Assembly (NCBI GenBank): GCA_016929065.1 | Contig: JAFGJO010000060.1 | Coordinates: 1-51,321, forward strand | DNA from: Spirochaetales bacterium | GTDB taxonomy: Bacteria > Spirochaetota > Spirochaetia > SZUA-6 > RPPD01 | DNA: 51,321 nucleotides | Direction of reading: 5' to 3' | Part shown: positions 15,502 through 24,461 of the stretch, in pieces | Numbering within the stretch: the first letter of the stretch is position 1 | How the letters are laid out: each line of letters begins with the position of its first letter | The notes under the pieces: generated by a model | Seen by the model: only the letters and a program-made list of their open reading frames with translations | The model's database searches: none | Told to the model about the DNA's origin: nothing | Translations under genes and position numbers: made by a program

Positions 15502-17517
15502 ATGAAGTCTATTCATCTGGTTTTTGGTGCGCAATGGGATATTATTCCAGGGAGTACTGAACAGGAATTTGAAGAACTCTATCAAAAAACACTCAAACCG
15601 TTTGTCAGTACGCTGTACGAAATTGAAAAGCTCCAGGTAACGCTCTTTTTTTCAGGCACTATTCTCGAACTCCTTGAAAAACTGCACCCCGAGTTTTTCA
15701 ACATTCTCGACGAGATGATGAAACGGCAGCAGGTTGAGCTTCTGGGCGGAGGATATTACAGCCCTGCATTTTCCATCATCCCGCTGAACGACAAACTCGG
15801 CCAGATAGAAATGCTGACCACATACATCCGTTCGCATTTTGGAAAACGGCCAAGGGGGTTCTGGTCTTCCCAGCCGTTTTGGGACATACATTTTCCGACA
15901 ACATTGTCCAGCTGCGGCCTTGAATATTGTTTTTTGAATGATTATGCCTTTCAGTCCTCAGGTGTGAAGGCAGACGATCTGTTTTATGCGCACTATACCG
16001 AAGAACTGGGAAAGAATATTTCCATTCTGCCTCTTTTGTCGGAGATACAGCAGGATGTTTTTCTTGCAGATCCAAAATATATTATACGGGCTTTAAAAAT
16101 GAAATCGCGGCTGAATAACCGCGGTGTCGTTTCCATTATTGCAGATGGAACACAGTTCCAGAAAATGATGCAGCCGGGAAATAATAACCGGAGAATCGAC
16201 TGGCTCAAGGACCTGGCCCAATGTCTTGAGTCGTCAAAAAAACATATTCGTGTTCTGACAGCCGCCGAGTATATAAAAAGATTTCCCCTCACCAGAAAAG
16301 TGTATCTTAATGGAAATTACTCGAAGAGTTTTTTTCATGCACTCTATAAAAACGGAAAAAACAGAGTGTTTTCAAACGGTTATATTAAAAGTACACATTT
16401 CAAGCAGTTTATGAACAAATATCATGAAAGCAATCTTCTTTATGCGAAAATGATGTATACCAATGTCAGTGTTGGACAATTACGGGGAGATAAATACCGG
16501 AAGCTGAATGCAAAAGAAGAACTATGGAAGGCGCAGAACCATACGGGATATTGGCATGGAGACCATGAAGGAATCTATTCACCCCGTCTCCGCAGTGAAC
16601 TGTATAAAAACCTTATTAATGCGGAAAAAGTGACCAGAGTGAAAGGGGTATTTTTTACCTCGATAATATCAACGGATTTTGATTTTGATGGAGAAAATGA
16701 ACTCCTGTATCAATCCAATGAAATGAATGTTTATGTACATTTGAATGGGGGGATTGTTTTTGAACTGGATTATATTCCGGTTTTGCACAATTACGGCAAT
16801 TCCCTTACTCGCCAGCATGAACACTATCACAAACAGTCCCTCCTGGCAAAACTGATACAAAAACCGAAGGCGGATATTTCTGTTGATTCATACCCCCGAA
16901 AAATATTTTGCGATCATTTTTTCAGTCACGCTGTTACTTTTCAGGGTTGGAAAAGCGGCCAATTCCAGGAAGCGGGTGATTTTCTCAATACCCATTACAC
17001 ACTCAAGGACCTGAAGCGCGAGCAGCGGCAAATCACTCTTGAACGGACCGGGATTATCCGTGTAGGGAAATCCCAGTGTCCGGTATATGTGGAAAAGAAA
17101 TATATTTTCAAAAAAAACACAGTGCAGATTTGCTACACACTCATCAATAAATCACCCAAAACATTCGAGATTGCATTTGCCTCAGAACTGAATACATCTT
17201 TTGCATCGCCGAACAAGGATGATTACTCTTTAATCGACCAGTCAGGGAAAACCCCCGCGCTCTGCAACAGCATAATGTCGGAAAAGGACCAGATGACCGG
17301 TATGGTCATGGAAGACAGGATTGCCGGGACAAGACTGAACTGGAACTCTTCTGTTACTTTCTCGTTGTGGCATCAGGCAGTATACGCGAATATTTACAGA
17401 AGCGGAATCATGATTGATTCGTATCAGCATATGTGCGACATGCTGGTCTGGAAAATAAGCCTTGTTCCCGAAAAGGAGTGGCAAGTCACGGTTGAACTGG
17501 TCTTTGAAAAGGTATGA
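15502..17517 (+). CDS. GH57-family glucanotransferase-like protein, catalytic Glu replaced
   Basis: The 671-aa chain lines up over its full length with the GH57 4-alpha-glucanotransferase type (Thermococcus litoralis enzyme, recalled from memory). Similarities include LVFG at the start, FFSGTILELLEK, VELLGGGYYSPAF, DYAFQSSGVKADDLFY, YWHGDHEGIYSPRLRSELYKNLINAE and the beta-rich C-terminal domain. Family-critical sites differ: the HNHQP region is AQWDIIP, and the nucleophile motif LTERVW reads SSQPFW, so the Glu is Gln124. The acid/base motif DDGEKFG is ADGTQFQ, with Asp215 kept. I infer a non-hydrolytic glucan-binding or regulatory protein. The gene follows rnfB by 15 bp and is convergent with the next gene. 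Confidence 0.75.
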   Translation: MKSIHLVFGAQWDIIPGSTEQEFEELYQKTLKPFVSTLYEIEKLQVTLFFSGTILELLEKLHPEFFNILDEMMKRQQVELLGGGYYSPAFSIIPLNDKLGQIEMLTTYIRSHFGKRPRGFWSSQPFWDIHFPTTLSSCGLEYCFLNDYAFQSSGVKADDLFYAHYTEELGKNISILPLLSEIQQDVFLADPKYIIRALKMKSRLNNRGVVSIIADGTQFQKMMQPGNNNRRIDWLKDLAQCLESSKKHIRVLTAAEYIKRFPLTRKVYLNGNYSKSFFHALYKNGKNRVFSNGYIKSTHFKQFMNKYHESNLLYAKMMYTNVSVGQLRGDKYRKLNAKEELWKAQNHTGYWHGDHEGIYSPRLRSELYKNLINAEKVTRVKGVFFTSIISTDFDFDGENELLYQSNEMNVYVHLNGGIVFELDYIPVLHNYGNSLTRQHEHYHKQSLLAKLIQKPKADISVDSYPRKIFCDHFFSHAVTFQGWKSGQFQEAGDFLNTHYTLKDLKREQRQITLERTGIIRVGKSQCPVYVEKKYIFKKNTVQICYTLINKSPKTFEIAFASELNTSFASPNKDDYSLIDQSGKTPALCNSIMSEKDQMTGMVMEDRIAGTRLNWNSSVTFSLWHQAVYANIYRSGIMIDSYQHMCDMLVWKISLVPEKEWQVTVELVFEKV

Positions 17518-17526
17518 TAAGGTAAT

Positions 17527-18759
17527 TCAATTATTTTCAAAATTGAGTTTGTGAAAGCATTCATCAATCCATCGCTGTGACTGCTGGTAATAGGCGTCTT
17601 CGGCGAGGATAAAATCTATCAATGCGTCCTGATATTGCGCCAGATGGTAATATGCCTGTCCCCGGTAGAAGTGTATACGTGCCGTTAATGACGCATCATG
17701 CTCTTTTGAAAGAAATTCAGTCAGCGCTTTCTCTGCTTCGGTATAACGGAATTTCAACAGCATGTTGGAAATAATAGCAGACAACTCCTTGTTTTCTCCT
17801 TCCAGATTATCCGCACTTTCTTCTGGAAGAATCTCGGGCGAAAGTGATGTGCTGTTGAAATGAAGCCTGGAGATCAATGCATTGACACGGTCGGAACTGT
17901 CTTTTGAAAGAGATGATTTGGGGGGGAGCAGGAACGGAATGGGCGGAAGAAGGGTGTCGCCCGATTCAACACCAAATATTATATGCGGTGCCGGGAGCGG
18001 AAATGTACGGGACACAAAAACATTCTCATGCACAGGCGTCTCTGCAACAGCAACAGAAACCGGAGCTATTGTCGTGTTTTTTCCTGATTCTATTTCTGCT
18101 TTGCCGGTGCGGGATTTTTCGGCATCTACAATCGTGTAATAATAATCGACACCGGCGATGACCGTATCGGTATATGATGTCGTGTCGCCCGGAAGGGAAA
18201 CAGAAAACTCGGTTTCTGCAAGGTCCTGTGTGGAAATAATTGGTTTTGTGCTGCGGTACAGAACAATGTCCCTGTTTTTGTTTGCATTACTAAAACTGAC
18301 TATTACCATCTGGCCTGATACCGTTGACTGGATATTGGAGATTTCGGCGAATGATTCTGTCGGTACTGCAGTGGAGATTGTCATTGGGACAGTGGTTTTG
18401 TTACGATAGGGGATGAGTATTTCATATACCGAACCCTTTTCATCTTCCAGCAAAACAGCATAAAAAACTGGTGATCCTTTCTGTGGTTGGTCGGTAAACG
18501 ACTGAACATCTTTTCCCACACGTGCGATCATCTCGGCCTGTTTTAAATTGGTGTCGGTGATTTCTTCACGAAAGCGGTATATTTTTTTGCTCCCGGTCAG
18601 GTCTTCGGAGTTTTTCCATGTCAGGATAATTGAATCATTTTTCTGTTCTGTATGTATTCTGGAAACAAATGGAGCAAACACATTCGACGCATTATCCTGT
18701 GAATAGACGGGAAGCAGTAAACAGAGGATGGTGACTGTGAACAAAATATACTGTTTCAT
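17527..18759 (-). CDS. Secreted protein with Fn3-like domains and C-terminal TPR
   Basis: No family name recognised. A signal peptide (MKQYILFTVTILCLLLPVYSQ) is followed by two beta-sandwich modules that look like fibronectin type III: IILTWKNSEDLTGSKKIYRFRE ... VFYAVLLEDEKGSVYEI, then MVIVSFSNANKNRDIVLYRSTKPI ... SYTDTVIAGVDYYYTIVDAE. A low-complexity linker with PLPAPHIIFGVESGDTLLPPIPFLLPP follows. The last 100 residues hold TPR-like helices (FRYTEAEKALTEFLSKEH, ARIHFYRGQAYYHLAQYQDALIDFILAED). It is probably periplasmic or outer-membrane associated. It ends 9 bp from the convergent GH57 gene, with no terminator visible between them. Confidence 0.7.
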   Translation of the reverse strand: MKQYILFTVTILCLLLPVYSQDNASNVFAPFVSRIHTEQKNDSIILTWKNSEDLTGSKKIYRFREEITDTNLKQAEMIARVGKDVQSFTDQPQKGSPVFYAVLLEDEKGSVYEILIPYRNKTTVPMTISTAVPTESFAEISNIQSTVSGQMVIVSFSNANKNRDIVLYRSTKPIISTQDLAETEFSVSLPGDTTSYTDTVIAGVDYYYTIVDAEKSRTGKAEIESGKNTTIAPVSVAVAETPVHENVFVSRTFPLPAPHIIFGVESGDTLLPPIPFLLPPKSSLSKDSSDRVNALISRLHFNSTSLSPEILPEESADNLEGENKELSAIISNMLLKFRYTEAEKALTEFLSKEHDASLTARIHFYRGQAYYHLAQYQDALIDFILAEDAYYQQSQRWIDECFHKLNFENN

Positions 18760-18894
18760 ACCTCAACTATCGGAAAAAACCAAACAAAAACCAAGAAAAA
18801 CAATATTGGAGTACATGAAATTCGTCTTTCCTGATTATTTTGTTATGAATATAATTATACCATTTCCTTACAAAAAAACAACCAGATTCCAATA

Positions 18895-20361
18895 CTACAC
18901 GAATGTTTTTTTAAGAGTTGCGGGATTGCCGGAAAGTGTGTAATGACGGAAGATTCTGTCTGCCGGTAATTCCTCGGGAAAATGTGTTGCGACGACGACA
19001 GGGCAGGGGTGAATTTTCCATAATTCCATAAATACAGTAAAAAGCTGCTTTCTGGCTTTTTTATGAAGACCGTTAAACGGTTCATCAAGAAGGATGCAGT
19101 CATTGCGGGCAGCAAAACAGCGTGCCAGACATGCCCGGCGTTTCATCCCCCCGGAGAGTTCATCAGGAAAAGCAAGCATCGCATTCTGGAGACCCACCTG
19201 TTTCAGAAGTTCAACTGCTTTTCTGTAGGCCGGTTCTCGCGGAATTCCGTTTTCCAGTAGTGGAAGAGCAACATTATGAATGACCGAATACCAGGGCAGC
19301 AGGCGGTCATCCTGAAATAAAAATGAAGAAGACAGCTGTTTGGTACAAGTACCGGCATCAGCATGAAGAATACCTGCTATGATTTTCAGTAATGTTGTTT
19401 TCCCGATTCCCGAATCGCCGGAAATTACTGCAGTGGTTTTTTCCCTGACAGTCAGGCCAATCTTTTCAAGAAGGATGCCGTCCGGCTTGCCATGACGCGA
19501 GTGCCATGAGAAACTGAGGTTTTTGAGCTCAACCGGCCGGAGAGGCAGTATTTCATCCGTGATTCTCTTTTCACGGATGTCCGGAATAAATAAAAGGCTT
19601 TTTTCAACATCGCGGATACGCTTTTTGTTGAAGCTGAATAGTGTAAACAAACCATCCAAAAGTCTGTTGAAAATAAAAATAAGAAAAAGGATAATCAGTC
19701 CCCAGGTGAACAGCAGGGGGATATCCGCAGAATAACCGGCAGTATTGATCATAAATCCAATACCATTATTGGCGGTAAAATATTCAGCTGCGACAGATCC
19801 CTTAATTCCCAAAATCAATCCAAGGCGTATTGATGATGACAAATAGGGGAAGAGAACGGGAATAACCAGGTTTCTGATATGAAGTTTTTTTCTGGATGAA
19901 AAAACCCTGAGCATTTCATAATACTCCCCGGGAATTGCTTTTACCCCTTCGGTCACATTTACAGCAATCAGGGGAAGAATAATCAGTGTGATAACAATTA
20001 CCGGCGAGACCGGGATGAAGCCGGTGATGAACAGGAGCGGGATCGCCCACAGAATTGGAGGGATTCCCTGGAAGAAACTGATAAATGGAGAGGTTGTGGA
20101 TTCAATGAATGGATGAATCCCTCTGGCAATGCCGAGAATCGTTCCTGCAAAAAGTGCCGCCACAAAAGCGGCGGTCACTCTGAGTACAGTAGTGACAACA
20201 TGCAGCATGGCATCCGTGTTCAGCAGTAACCCGCCGGCGGCGATACAGATCTGCCATGGTGCGGGAATAAGGCCGTCCCCGATAATGAACGAGGCACCAG
20301 TCCACAACGCAAGTACGGCAGCAATTCCTGCAGTTTTTTGAAGAATACTTGTCTTCATCAT
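18895..20361 (-). CDS. ABC importer, permease and ATPase fused in one polypeptide (SsuCB/nitrate type)
   Basis: Residues 1-240 are an inner-membrane permease of the nitrate/taurine/sulfonate class with six helices and the coupling motif EYYEMLRVFSSRKKLHIRNLVIP. Residues 275-488 are a complete ATPase: Walker A SGDSGIGKTTLL (314-325), Q-loop LFQDDRLLPW, signature ELSGGMKRRACLAR (401-414), Walker B CILLDEPFNGL and switch His in VVATHF. Normally these are two genes. The Q-loop text and EAA motif fit importers for small organic or oxyanion solutes, but the substrate is unknown. The gene starts 12 bp after the binding-protein gene, without its own clear ribosome-binding site. Confidence 0.9.
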   Translation of the reverse strand: MMKTSILQKTAGIAAVLALWTGASFIIGDGLIPAPWQICIAAGGLLLNTDAMLHVVTTVLRVTAAFVAALFAGTILGIARGIHPFIESTTSPFISFFQGIPPILWAIPLLFITGFIPVSPVIVITLIILPLIAVNVTEGVKAIPGEYYEMLRVFSSRKKLHIRNLVIPVLFPYLSSSIRLGLILGIKGSVAAEYFTANNGIGFMINTAGYSADIPLLFTWGLIILFLIFIFNRLLDGLFTLFSFNKKRIRDVEKSLLFIPDIREKRITDEILPLRPVELKNLSFSWHSRHGKPDGILLEKIGLTVREKTTAVISGDSGIGKTTLLKIIAGILHADAGTCTKQLSSSFLFQDDRLLPWYSVIHNVALPLLENGIPREPAYRKAVELLKQVGLQNAMLAFPDELSGGMKRRACLARCFAARNDCILLDEPFNGLHKKARKQLFTVFMELWKIHPCPVVVATHFPEELPADRIFRHYTLSGNPATLKKTFV

Positions 20362-20373
20362 TTTTTGATTATA

Positions 20374-21372
20374 TCATCTCTTTTGAAAAAAGAATGAATT
20401 ATTGAATCCCTGTGATTTGACGGGAAGATAGGATTTGATGATCTCGTAATAATCCAGCATAAGCTGTTTGTGTTCGTCAAATGGTGCTGCAATGAAAGAA
20501 GTATGCAGTAAAGACTCTTCGATTACCCCTGCGGGCAAATTGAAATCTTTTTGGTATTTTTCAGCATATACTTTTGGGTCATGTTGAATCATGGAAATGG
20601 ATTTGCCGAGTTCGTCATGAAGAGCCGTCGCAAAGTGGTTCAGGCGGTTCAGTTTGTCTGTGAGTCCAAAAAGAGTTACCTGGGGCGAAAAACCGTCATT
20701 CCCGGTAACGCCTTTCCACGCATCAACATATTCAAAGAGCCTTGTCAGCCCTTTGTTTTGAACCATATTTGTTGCAAGGGGTTCAGGCAATGCAACCGCA
20801 TCGACTTTTTCCTGCTGCAACAGCCCTATCGATGCAGTAAAGGCAGAATAAACAATTTCAACATCGGAATCCGGTTTTAAACCGGTTTTTGTCAAAATAA
20901 TTCTTGTCTGAATGTCCAGCGGAGAATTTTTAAATGGGAGGGCTATTTTTCTGTTTTTCAAATCATGGATTGAGCGAATTGCAGTATCTTTGATACAAAG
21001 CGAGGATACTCCCCAGACATAGCTTGAAACTGAAGTAATGGCATTTCCGCTCCAGTAGCTTTCCCATCCCTGTGTTGTTCCGGTTAAGATGAAATCAGCA
21101 TCGCCTTTTAAAAGGAGCGCAAGCGCCTGCGGATGCTGCGTAAAGGTTTTTACAATGATGTCCGTTCCTTCAACAGGATCCCTGTCGGCAAGGTCATAGA
21201 AGGGGATTGAAGACGTTGAGGGAGGGACCAGGATGACAATCTGTTCAGGATTGACGGTGTCATTACTGCATGCGGTGAAGAGCAGCGCTGCAGAACCTGT
21301 TACAAATAAAAAAAACACCATATATGGAAAAATCTTTTTTGCGACTGAGGATATTGAAAATAACTGAGCCAT
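20374..21372 (-). CDS. ABC transporter substrate-binding lipoprotein (NMT1/SsuA-like)
   Basis: This periplasmic-binding-protein-like fold has a lipoprotein signal: a hydrophobic stretch PYMVFFLFVTGSAALLFTAC with Cys35 as the lipidation site. FTAC is a relaxed lipobox of the spirochaete kind. Further marks are VEGTDIIVKTFTQHPQALALLLKGDADFILTG, SLCIKDTAIRSIHDLKNRKIALPFKNSP and KVDAVALPEPLATNMVQNKG, as in NMT1/SsuA proteins. The start is ATG 21372 because GGAG lies 7 nt upstream; ATG 21384 has none. It delivers an unknown small solute to the fused ABC protein encoded next. Confidence 0.87.
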   Translation of the reverse strand: MAQLFSISSVAKKIFPYMVFFLFVTGSAALLFTACSNDTVNPEQIVILVPPSTSSIPFYDLADRDPVEGTDIIVKTFTQHPQALALLLKGDADFILTGTTQGWESYWSGNAITSVSSYVWGVSSLCIKDTAIRSIHDLKNRKIALPFKNSPLDIQTRIILTKTGLKPDSDVEIVYSAFTASIGLLQQEKVDAVALPEPLATNMVQNKGLTRLFEYVDAWKGVTGNDGFSPQVTLFGLTDKLNRLNHFATALHDELGKSISMIQHDPKVYAEKYQKDFNLPAGVIEESLLHTSFIAAPFDEHKQLMLDYYEIIKSYLPVKSQGFNNSFFFQKR

Positions 21373-21462
21373 TGTATACTCCATTTTTTTTCGGGGGATT
21401 TGACTAAATAAGGAACAATGATAACATAATGCCGAAACCGGGCAGAATCAATTGAAAACTTT

Positions 21463-21744
21463 TTATAATTCTTCAAAATAATCGATGACTTTCAAAATAA
21501 TGGCATCATCTGCAAATTTAAGCCCGTTCAGTAAAATCCATAAATACGGGTCCTCGTCATACCACCGCTGGTTTCTTGTTTCGAGTGGATATTCTTCGAC
21601 AAATGAATCAAGGAGTGCAGGATTGTGTTCCTTCACCAGATCCATAAGGTCATGGACAATATGATTGCGAAGTTCTGGATCAATATCATGAAGACTTTCG
21701 ATATACGTGCGGAGTTTTTCATTCTTGTCATACCATCTGTTCAA
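21463..21744 (-). CDS. Uncharacterised 93-aa acidic protein with two RWYD motifs
   Basis: I do not recognise it. The protein is short, acidic and mainly helical, with RWYDKNEKLRTYIESL at the N-terminus and a second RWYDEDPYLWILLNGL near residue 59, which suggests an internal duplication of a tryptophan-rich helix. The start appears to be TTG 21744, with GGGAG 9 nt upstream; the ATG nearby (21753) is out of frame. It lies 40 bp after the following uncharacterised helical protein on the same strand and may share its transcript. Confidence 0.6.
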   Translation of the reverse strand: MNRWYDKNEKLRTYIESLHDIDPELRNHIVHDLMDLVKEHNPALLDSFVEEYPLETRNQRWYDEDPYLWILLNGLKFADDAIILKVIDYFEEL

Positions 21745-21784
21745 TTGTCATTTCTCCCGGAACAGGTTACGCATAGTGTCTCTT

Positions 21785-23386
21785 TCAACTCCCCTGTGGT
21801 TTTGACAGTTCATTATTGGGGTGTATAACCGTAAAATGGCGCATTGCCTCAAGAAATATGGACAATTTTTTACTGGCACCGGCAAGCTGCTCAAGAAATT
21901 CATGGTTTCTATCACCGCTGATTACCCTGATATTGCTGATAATGGCCGGCGCGTGCTGTTTTGAATCATCTATCAGCTTTGAAAAAGCAATAAAAAAGGA
22001 ATAAAAATCATTTGTAATATCTTCAATCAAATCCCTGGCTCGGGTGTTCAATGATTCAATGCAGTTTGAAAGAGATGCCCCAACCTGTTTCCCTTTTTCA
22101 TGTTTTGAAAGGTATTCTTTTATAGAGGGAATACTTTCTTCAACAGCTTCAAACAATGAATCTTCGAATGAAACAATTTTTTCAATAGCACTCTGTGTCG
22201 CGTGAAATAATGAAATAAAACTGTCTTTGAAAGACTTGTCCTCAAAAAAACTGTTGATGACCAGTTTTTTCAATGTTTCCTTGATACTTGGTTCAAAAAA
22301 ATAAATCAAAAAACTTTTCAACACACGAAACGGAAGTAAATGGGAGAAAATGGGGAATCCGGAAAATTCAAGGAGATTTGAAAGCGCATCATCATAGCCT
22401 TTTATTTCGACAAGTTCTTTGTCTTGAAAAATATTCCGGAGTTCATTGCGGAATTCAAGCTGGTTCCTTTCCCTGACTGCCTTTTCTTTACTGAGCTCAA
22501 ATCGTGACAACAGTTTGCTTCGGTACAGCTCCAGAAAGGTGCGCGTTCCCCTGTCAGCTTCAAGGACAAGGTTCGGATCACTGTGGATTGCCTGCAGAAG
22601 GTACTGGAAAATTGAAGCCGGGAGCTGTTTTTTATGAATTGAGTCAAGCTTGGAAATTATGCGGTGAATTTTATCAATTTCAGAATCAGTCACTGTGGTT
22701 TTTAGTTTTTCGAGTAACCGGACGACATGGTCGCTGACACCGGTCTCTAAATCTAGCTCGGCAAAAAGAAAATAAATGTCCATGAGCTCCTGGATCATAT
22801 GTGCGCCAATCGCGGGGCTAAAATGAACGGACTGATCCTTACTGCGAAGATTTATGTCAGGATCAAAAAAAGACAACAGCTTTTCAAAATCATGCCGTGA
22901 TAGCGCAGCAAGCCGGTCAAGCTGGGTGAATCCGCTGTCAAAATTGAGAAATTCAGGTGAATCGAAGGCCTTCATGAATTCACGGAATCTGTTGTTTATT
23001 TCTTCCAATGCTGATTTGATGGACATGCTGGTTGACAGCTTTGAAAAAACAGCCTCGAATGTGAATTTCTCCTTGATTCCAAGCGTTTTGTCATCAAGCT
23101 TTGATTCAAGAATATAATTTTTAAAAGACTCTGCAATTTTACTGTTTTCATTAAGAATGGTTTTTGAAAAAAGATCTTCAAGAGTACGGACCTGGATGGC
23201 AAATTTGTAAACAGAATCGGCAAATGCGGGCAGTACTTCGTTTGTTGAGGCACGGTAATAGTGAAACGGCGGTTTTCGCAATTCACGATAAATTTTCCGA
23301 AGTTCACGGCGCTTCATGACTTCGGGAGTCTCGCCGAAAAAAAGGGAAGAAAAGAAAGTTTTGATTGCATCAATCAAATCACCCAT
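21785..23386 (-). CDS. Large alpha-helical protein, DUF5312-like
   Basis: This is a cytoplasmic, almost entirely helical 533-aa protein without signal peptide or membrane helix. It starts with IKTFFSSLFFGETPEVMKRRELRKIYRELRK, which resembles spirochaete proteins called DUF5312. That match is from memory and I rate it as moderate. The chain is rich in Phe, Leu, Lys and Glu, with no enzymatic motif. I choose ATG 23386: the only earlier start, GTG 23413, lies inside the -35 box of the likely promoter. No ribosome-binding site is visible, and the -10 box ends 4 nt before the ATG, so the mRNA may be leaderless. Confidence 0.6.
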   Translation of the reverse strand: MGDLIDAIKTFFSSLFFGETPEVMKRRELRKIYRELRKPPFHYYRASTNEVLPAFADSVYKFAIQVRTLEDLFSKTILNENSKIAESFKNYILESKLDDKTLGIKEKFTFEAVFSKLSTSMSIKSALEEINNRFREFMKAFDSPEFLNFDSGFTQLDRLAALSRHDFEKLLSFFDPDINLRSKDQSVHFSPAIGAHMIQELMDIYFLFAELDLETGVSDHVVRLLEKLKTTVTDSEIDKIHRIISKLDSIHKKQLPASIFQYLLQAIHSDPNLVLEADRGTRTFLELYRSKLLSRFELSKEKAVRERNQLEFRNELRNIFQDKELVEIKGYDDALSNLLEFSGFPIFSHLLPFRVLKSFLIYFFEPSIKETLKKLVINSFFEDKSFKDSFISLFHATQSAIEKIVSFEDSLFEAVEESIPSIKEYLSKHEKGKQVGASLSNCIESLNTRARDLIEDITNDFYSFFIAFSKLIDDSKQHAPAIISNIRVISGDRNHEFLEQLAGASKKLSIFLEAMRHFTVIHPNNELSKPQGS

Positions 23387-23390
23387 GATT

Positions 23391-23418
23391 AGTATAATTC
23401 TATGGATTTTCACTTCAA
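23391..23418 (-). promoter_or_regulatory. Sigma70-type promoter of the DUF5312-like gene
   Basis: On the minus strand TTGAAG (23413-23418) and TATACT (23391-23396) are separated by 16 bp. The ATG at 23386 begins 4 nt after the -10 box, so transcription would start at or inside the start codon. A second exact TATAAT lies further upstream near 23428 but lacks a good -35 box. Confidence 0.5.
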
Positions 23419-23448
23419 AGGCAAATTATTATAAAAGGAAAATAATGA

Positions 23449-24444
23449 TTATTGATCGAGATGCCGTGCAAGAAATCCGTTCATCATGGCTTCATATTCG
23501 CGGATGGTCTCAATACTGTTTATCCTGTGCCGAATTTCACTTGCCCCGAATAAGCCTTTCACATAATGGGCAATATGTTTTCTCATCTCACGGCAGGCAA
23601 CATTCTCTGGTTTGTAAGCACACATCATTTTCAGCTGTGATAAAGCTGCAGAAAGACGGGTTGCCGCTGACGGGTTGCCGCTGACAGGGTCGTCTCCATT
23701 GAGCAGCGATTTTGTCCTGGAAAAAATAAAAGGGTTGCCGATTGCACCGCGGGCGAACATGACACCATCAATGTGTGTTTCCCGAAGCATTTTTTCCGCA
23801 TCTTCCGGTGTAAACAAATCGCCCGAACCAATAACCGGGACGGATATGTGCTTTTTCAGTTCGGCCAGATGTGTCCAGTCTGCTTTTCCGGTAAAACCCT
23901 GGGACCTTGTTCTCGGATGCAGGCTCACCATTGACGCTCCGTTTCGAACTGCTGCTTCGGCGGCTTCGAGGTATGAAATCGAATGGATATCCCAGCCGAG
24001 ACGCAGTTTGACAGATACCGGAATGGAAACTGTATTGACGAGTGCTTTTACCAGTTCGCCGATAAAACGGGGTTTCTGCAAGAGTGCAGCACCGGCTCCG
24101 GATTTAAGAATTTTGGGAACCGAACATCCGCAGTTAATGTCAATGATAAAGGGCGCTTCTTTTTCAATGACCTGTGCACACGAAACAGCGGCCTCAATAC
24201 TGGAAGTAAACATCTGAATACCAAAATCCCGTTCATTGTCGCCGCGCCGGATGAGTTCCAGTGTTTTTATACTGCCCCGATAGACAGCCTCGGCTGAAAT
24301 CATTTCAGTAAAACCGAGTGCAGCTCCGTATTCAATGCAGAGACTCCGAAAGGCAGCATCAGTATAGCCTGCAAGGGGAGCGAGCAGGATATTGCCGTTT
24401 ATGGGTTTTCCTGCGATGTTTATGGTTTTATAAAGAGTGTTCAC
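23449..24444 (-). CDS. dus: tRNA-dihydrouridine synthase (Dus family)
   Basis: This FMN-dependent TIM-barrel enzyme reduces uridine to dihydrouridine in tRNA. Marks are ILLAPLAGYTDAAFRSLC at the N-terminus, FGIQMFTSS, IDINCGCSVPKILKSGAGAALLQKP with the catalytic Cys (the usual NxGCP reads NCGCS here), VKLRLGWD, LHPRTRSQGFTGKADW, VIGSGDLFTPEDAEKML and MFARGAIGNPFIF. The C-terminal helical domain includes MRKHIAHYVKGL. The length of 331 aa is normal for DusB-type proteins, though the subfamily is not certain. It starts at GTG 24444, 17 bp after tatD, and is likely cotranscribed. Confidence 0.94.
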   Translation of the reverse strand: MNTLYKTINIAGKPINGNILLAPLAGYTDAAFRSLCIEYGAALGFTEMISAEAVYRGSIKTLELIRRGDNERDFGIQMFTSSIEAAVSCAQVIEKEAPFIIDINCGCSVPKILKSGAGAALLQKPRFIGELVKALVNTVSIPVSVKLRLGWDIHSISYLEAAEAAVRNGASMVSLHPRTRSQGFTGKADWTHLAELKKHISVPVIGSGDLFTPEDAEKMLRETHIDGVMFARGAIGNPFIFSRTKSLLNGDDPVSGNPSAATRLSAALSQLKMMCAYKPENVACREMRKHIAHYVKGLFGASEIRHRINSIETIREYEAMMNGFLARHLDQ

Positions 24445-24461
24445 AGCCAGTCAATTAATAA

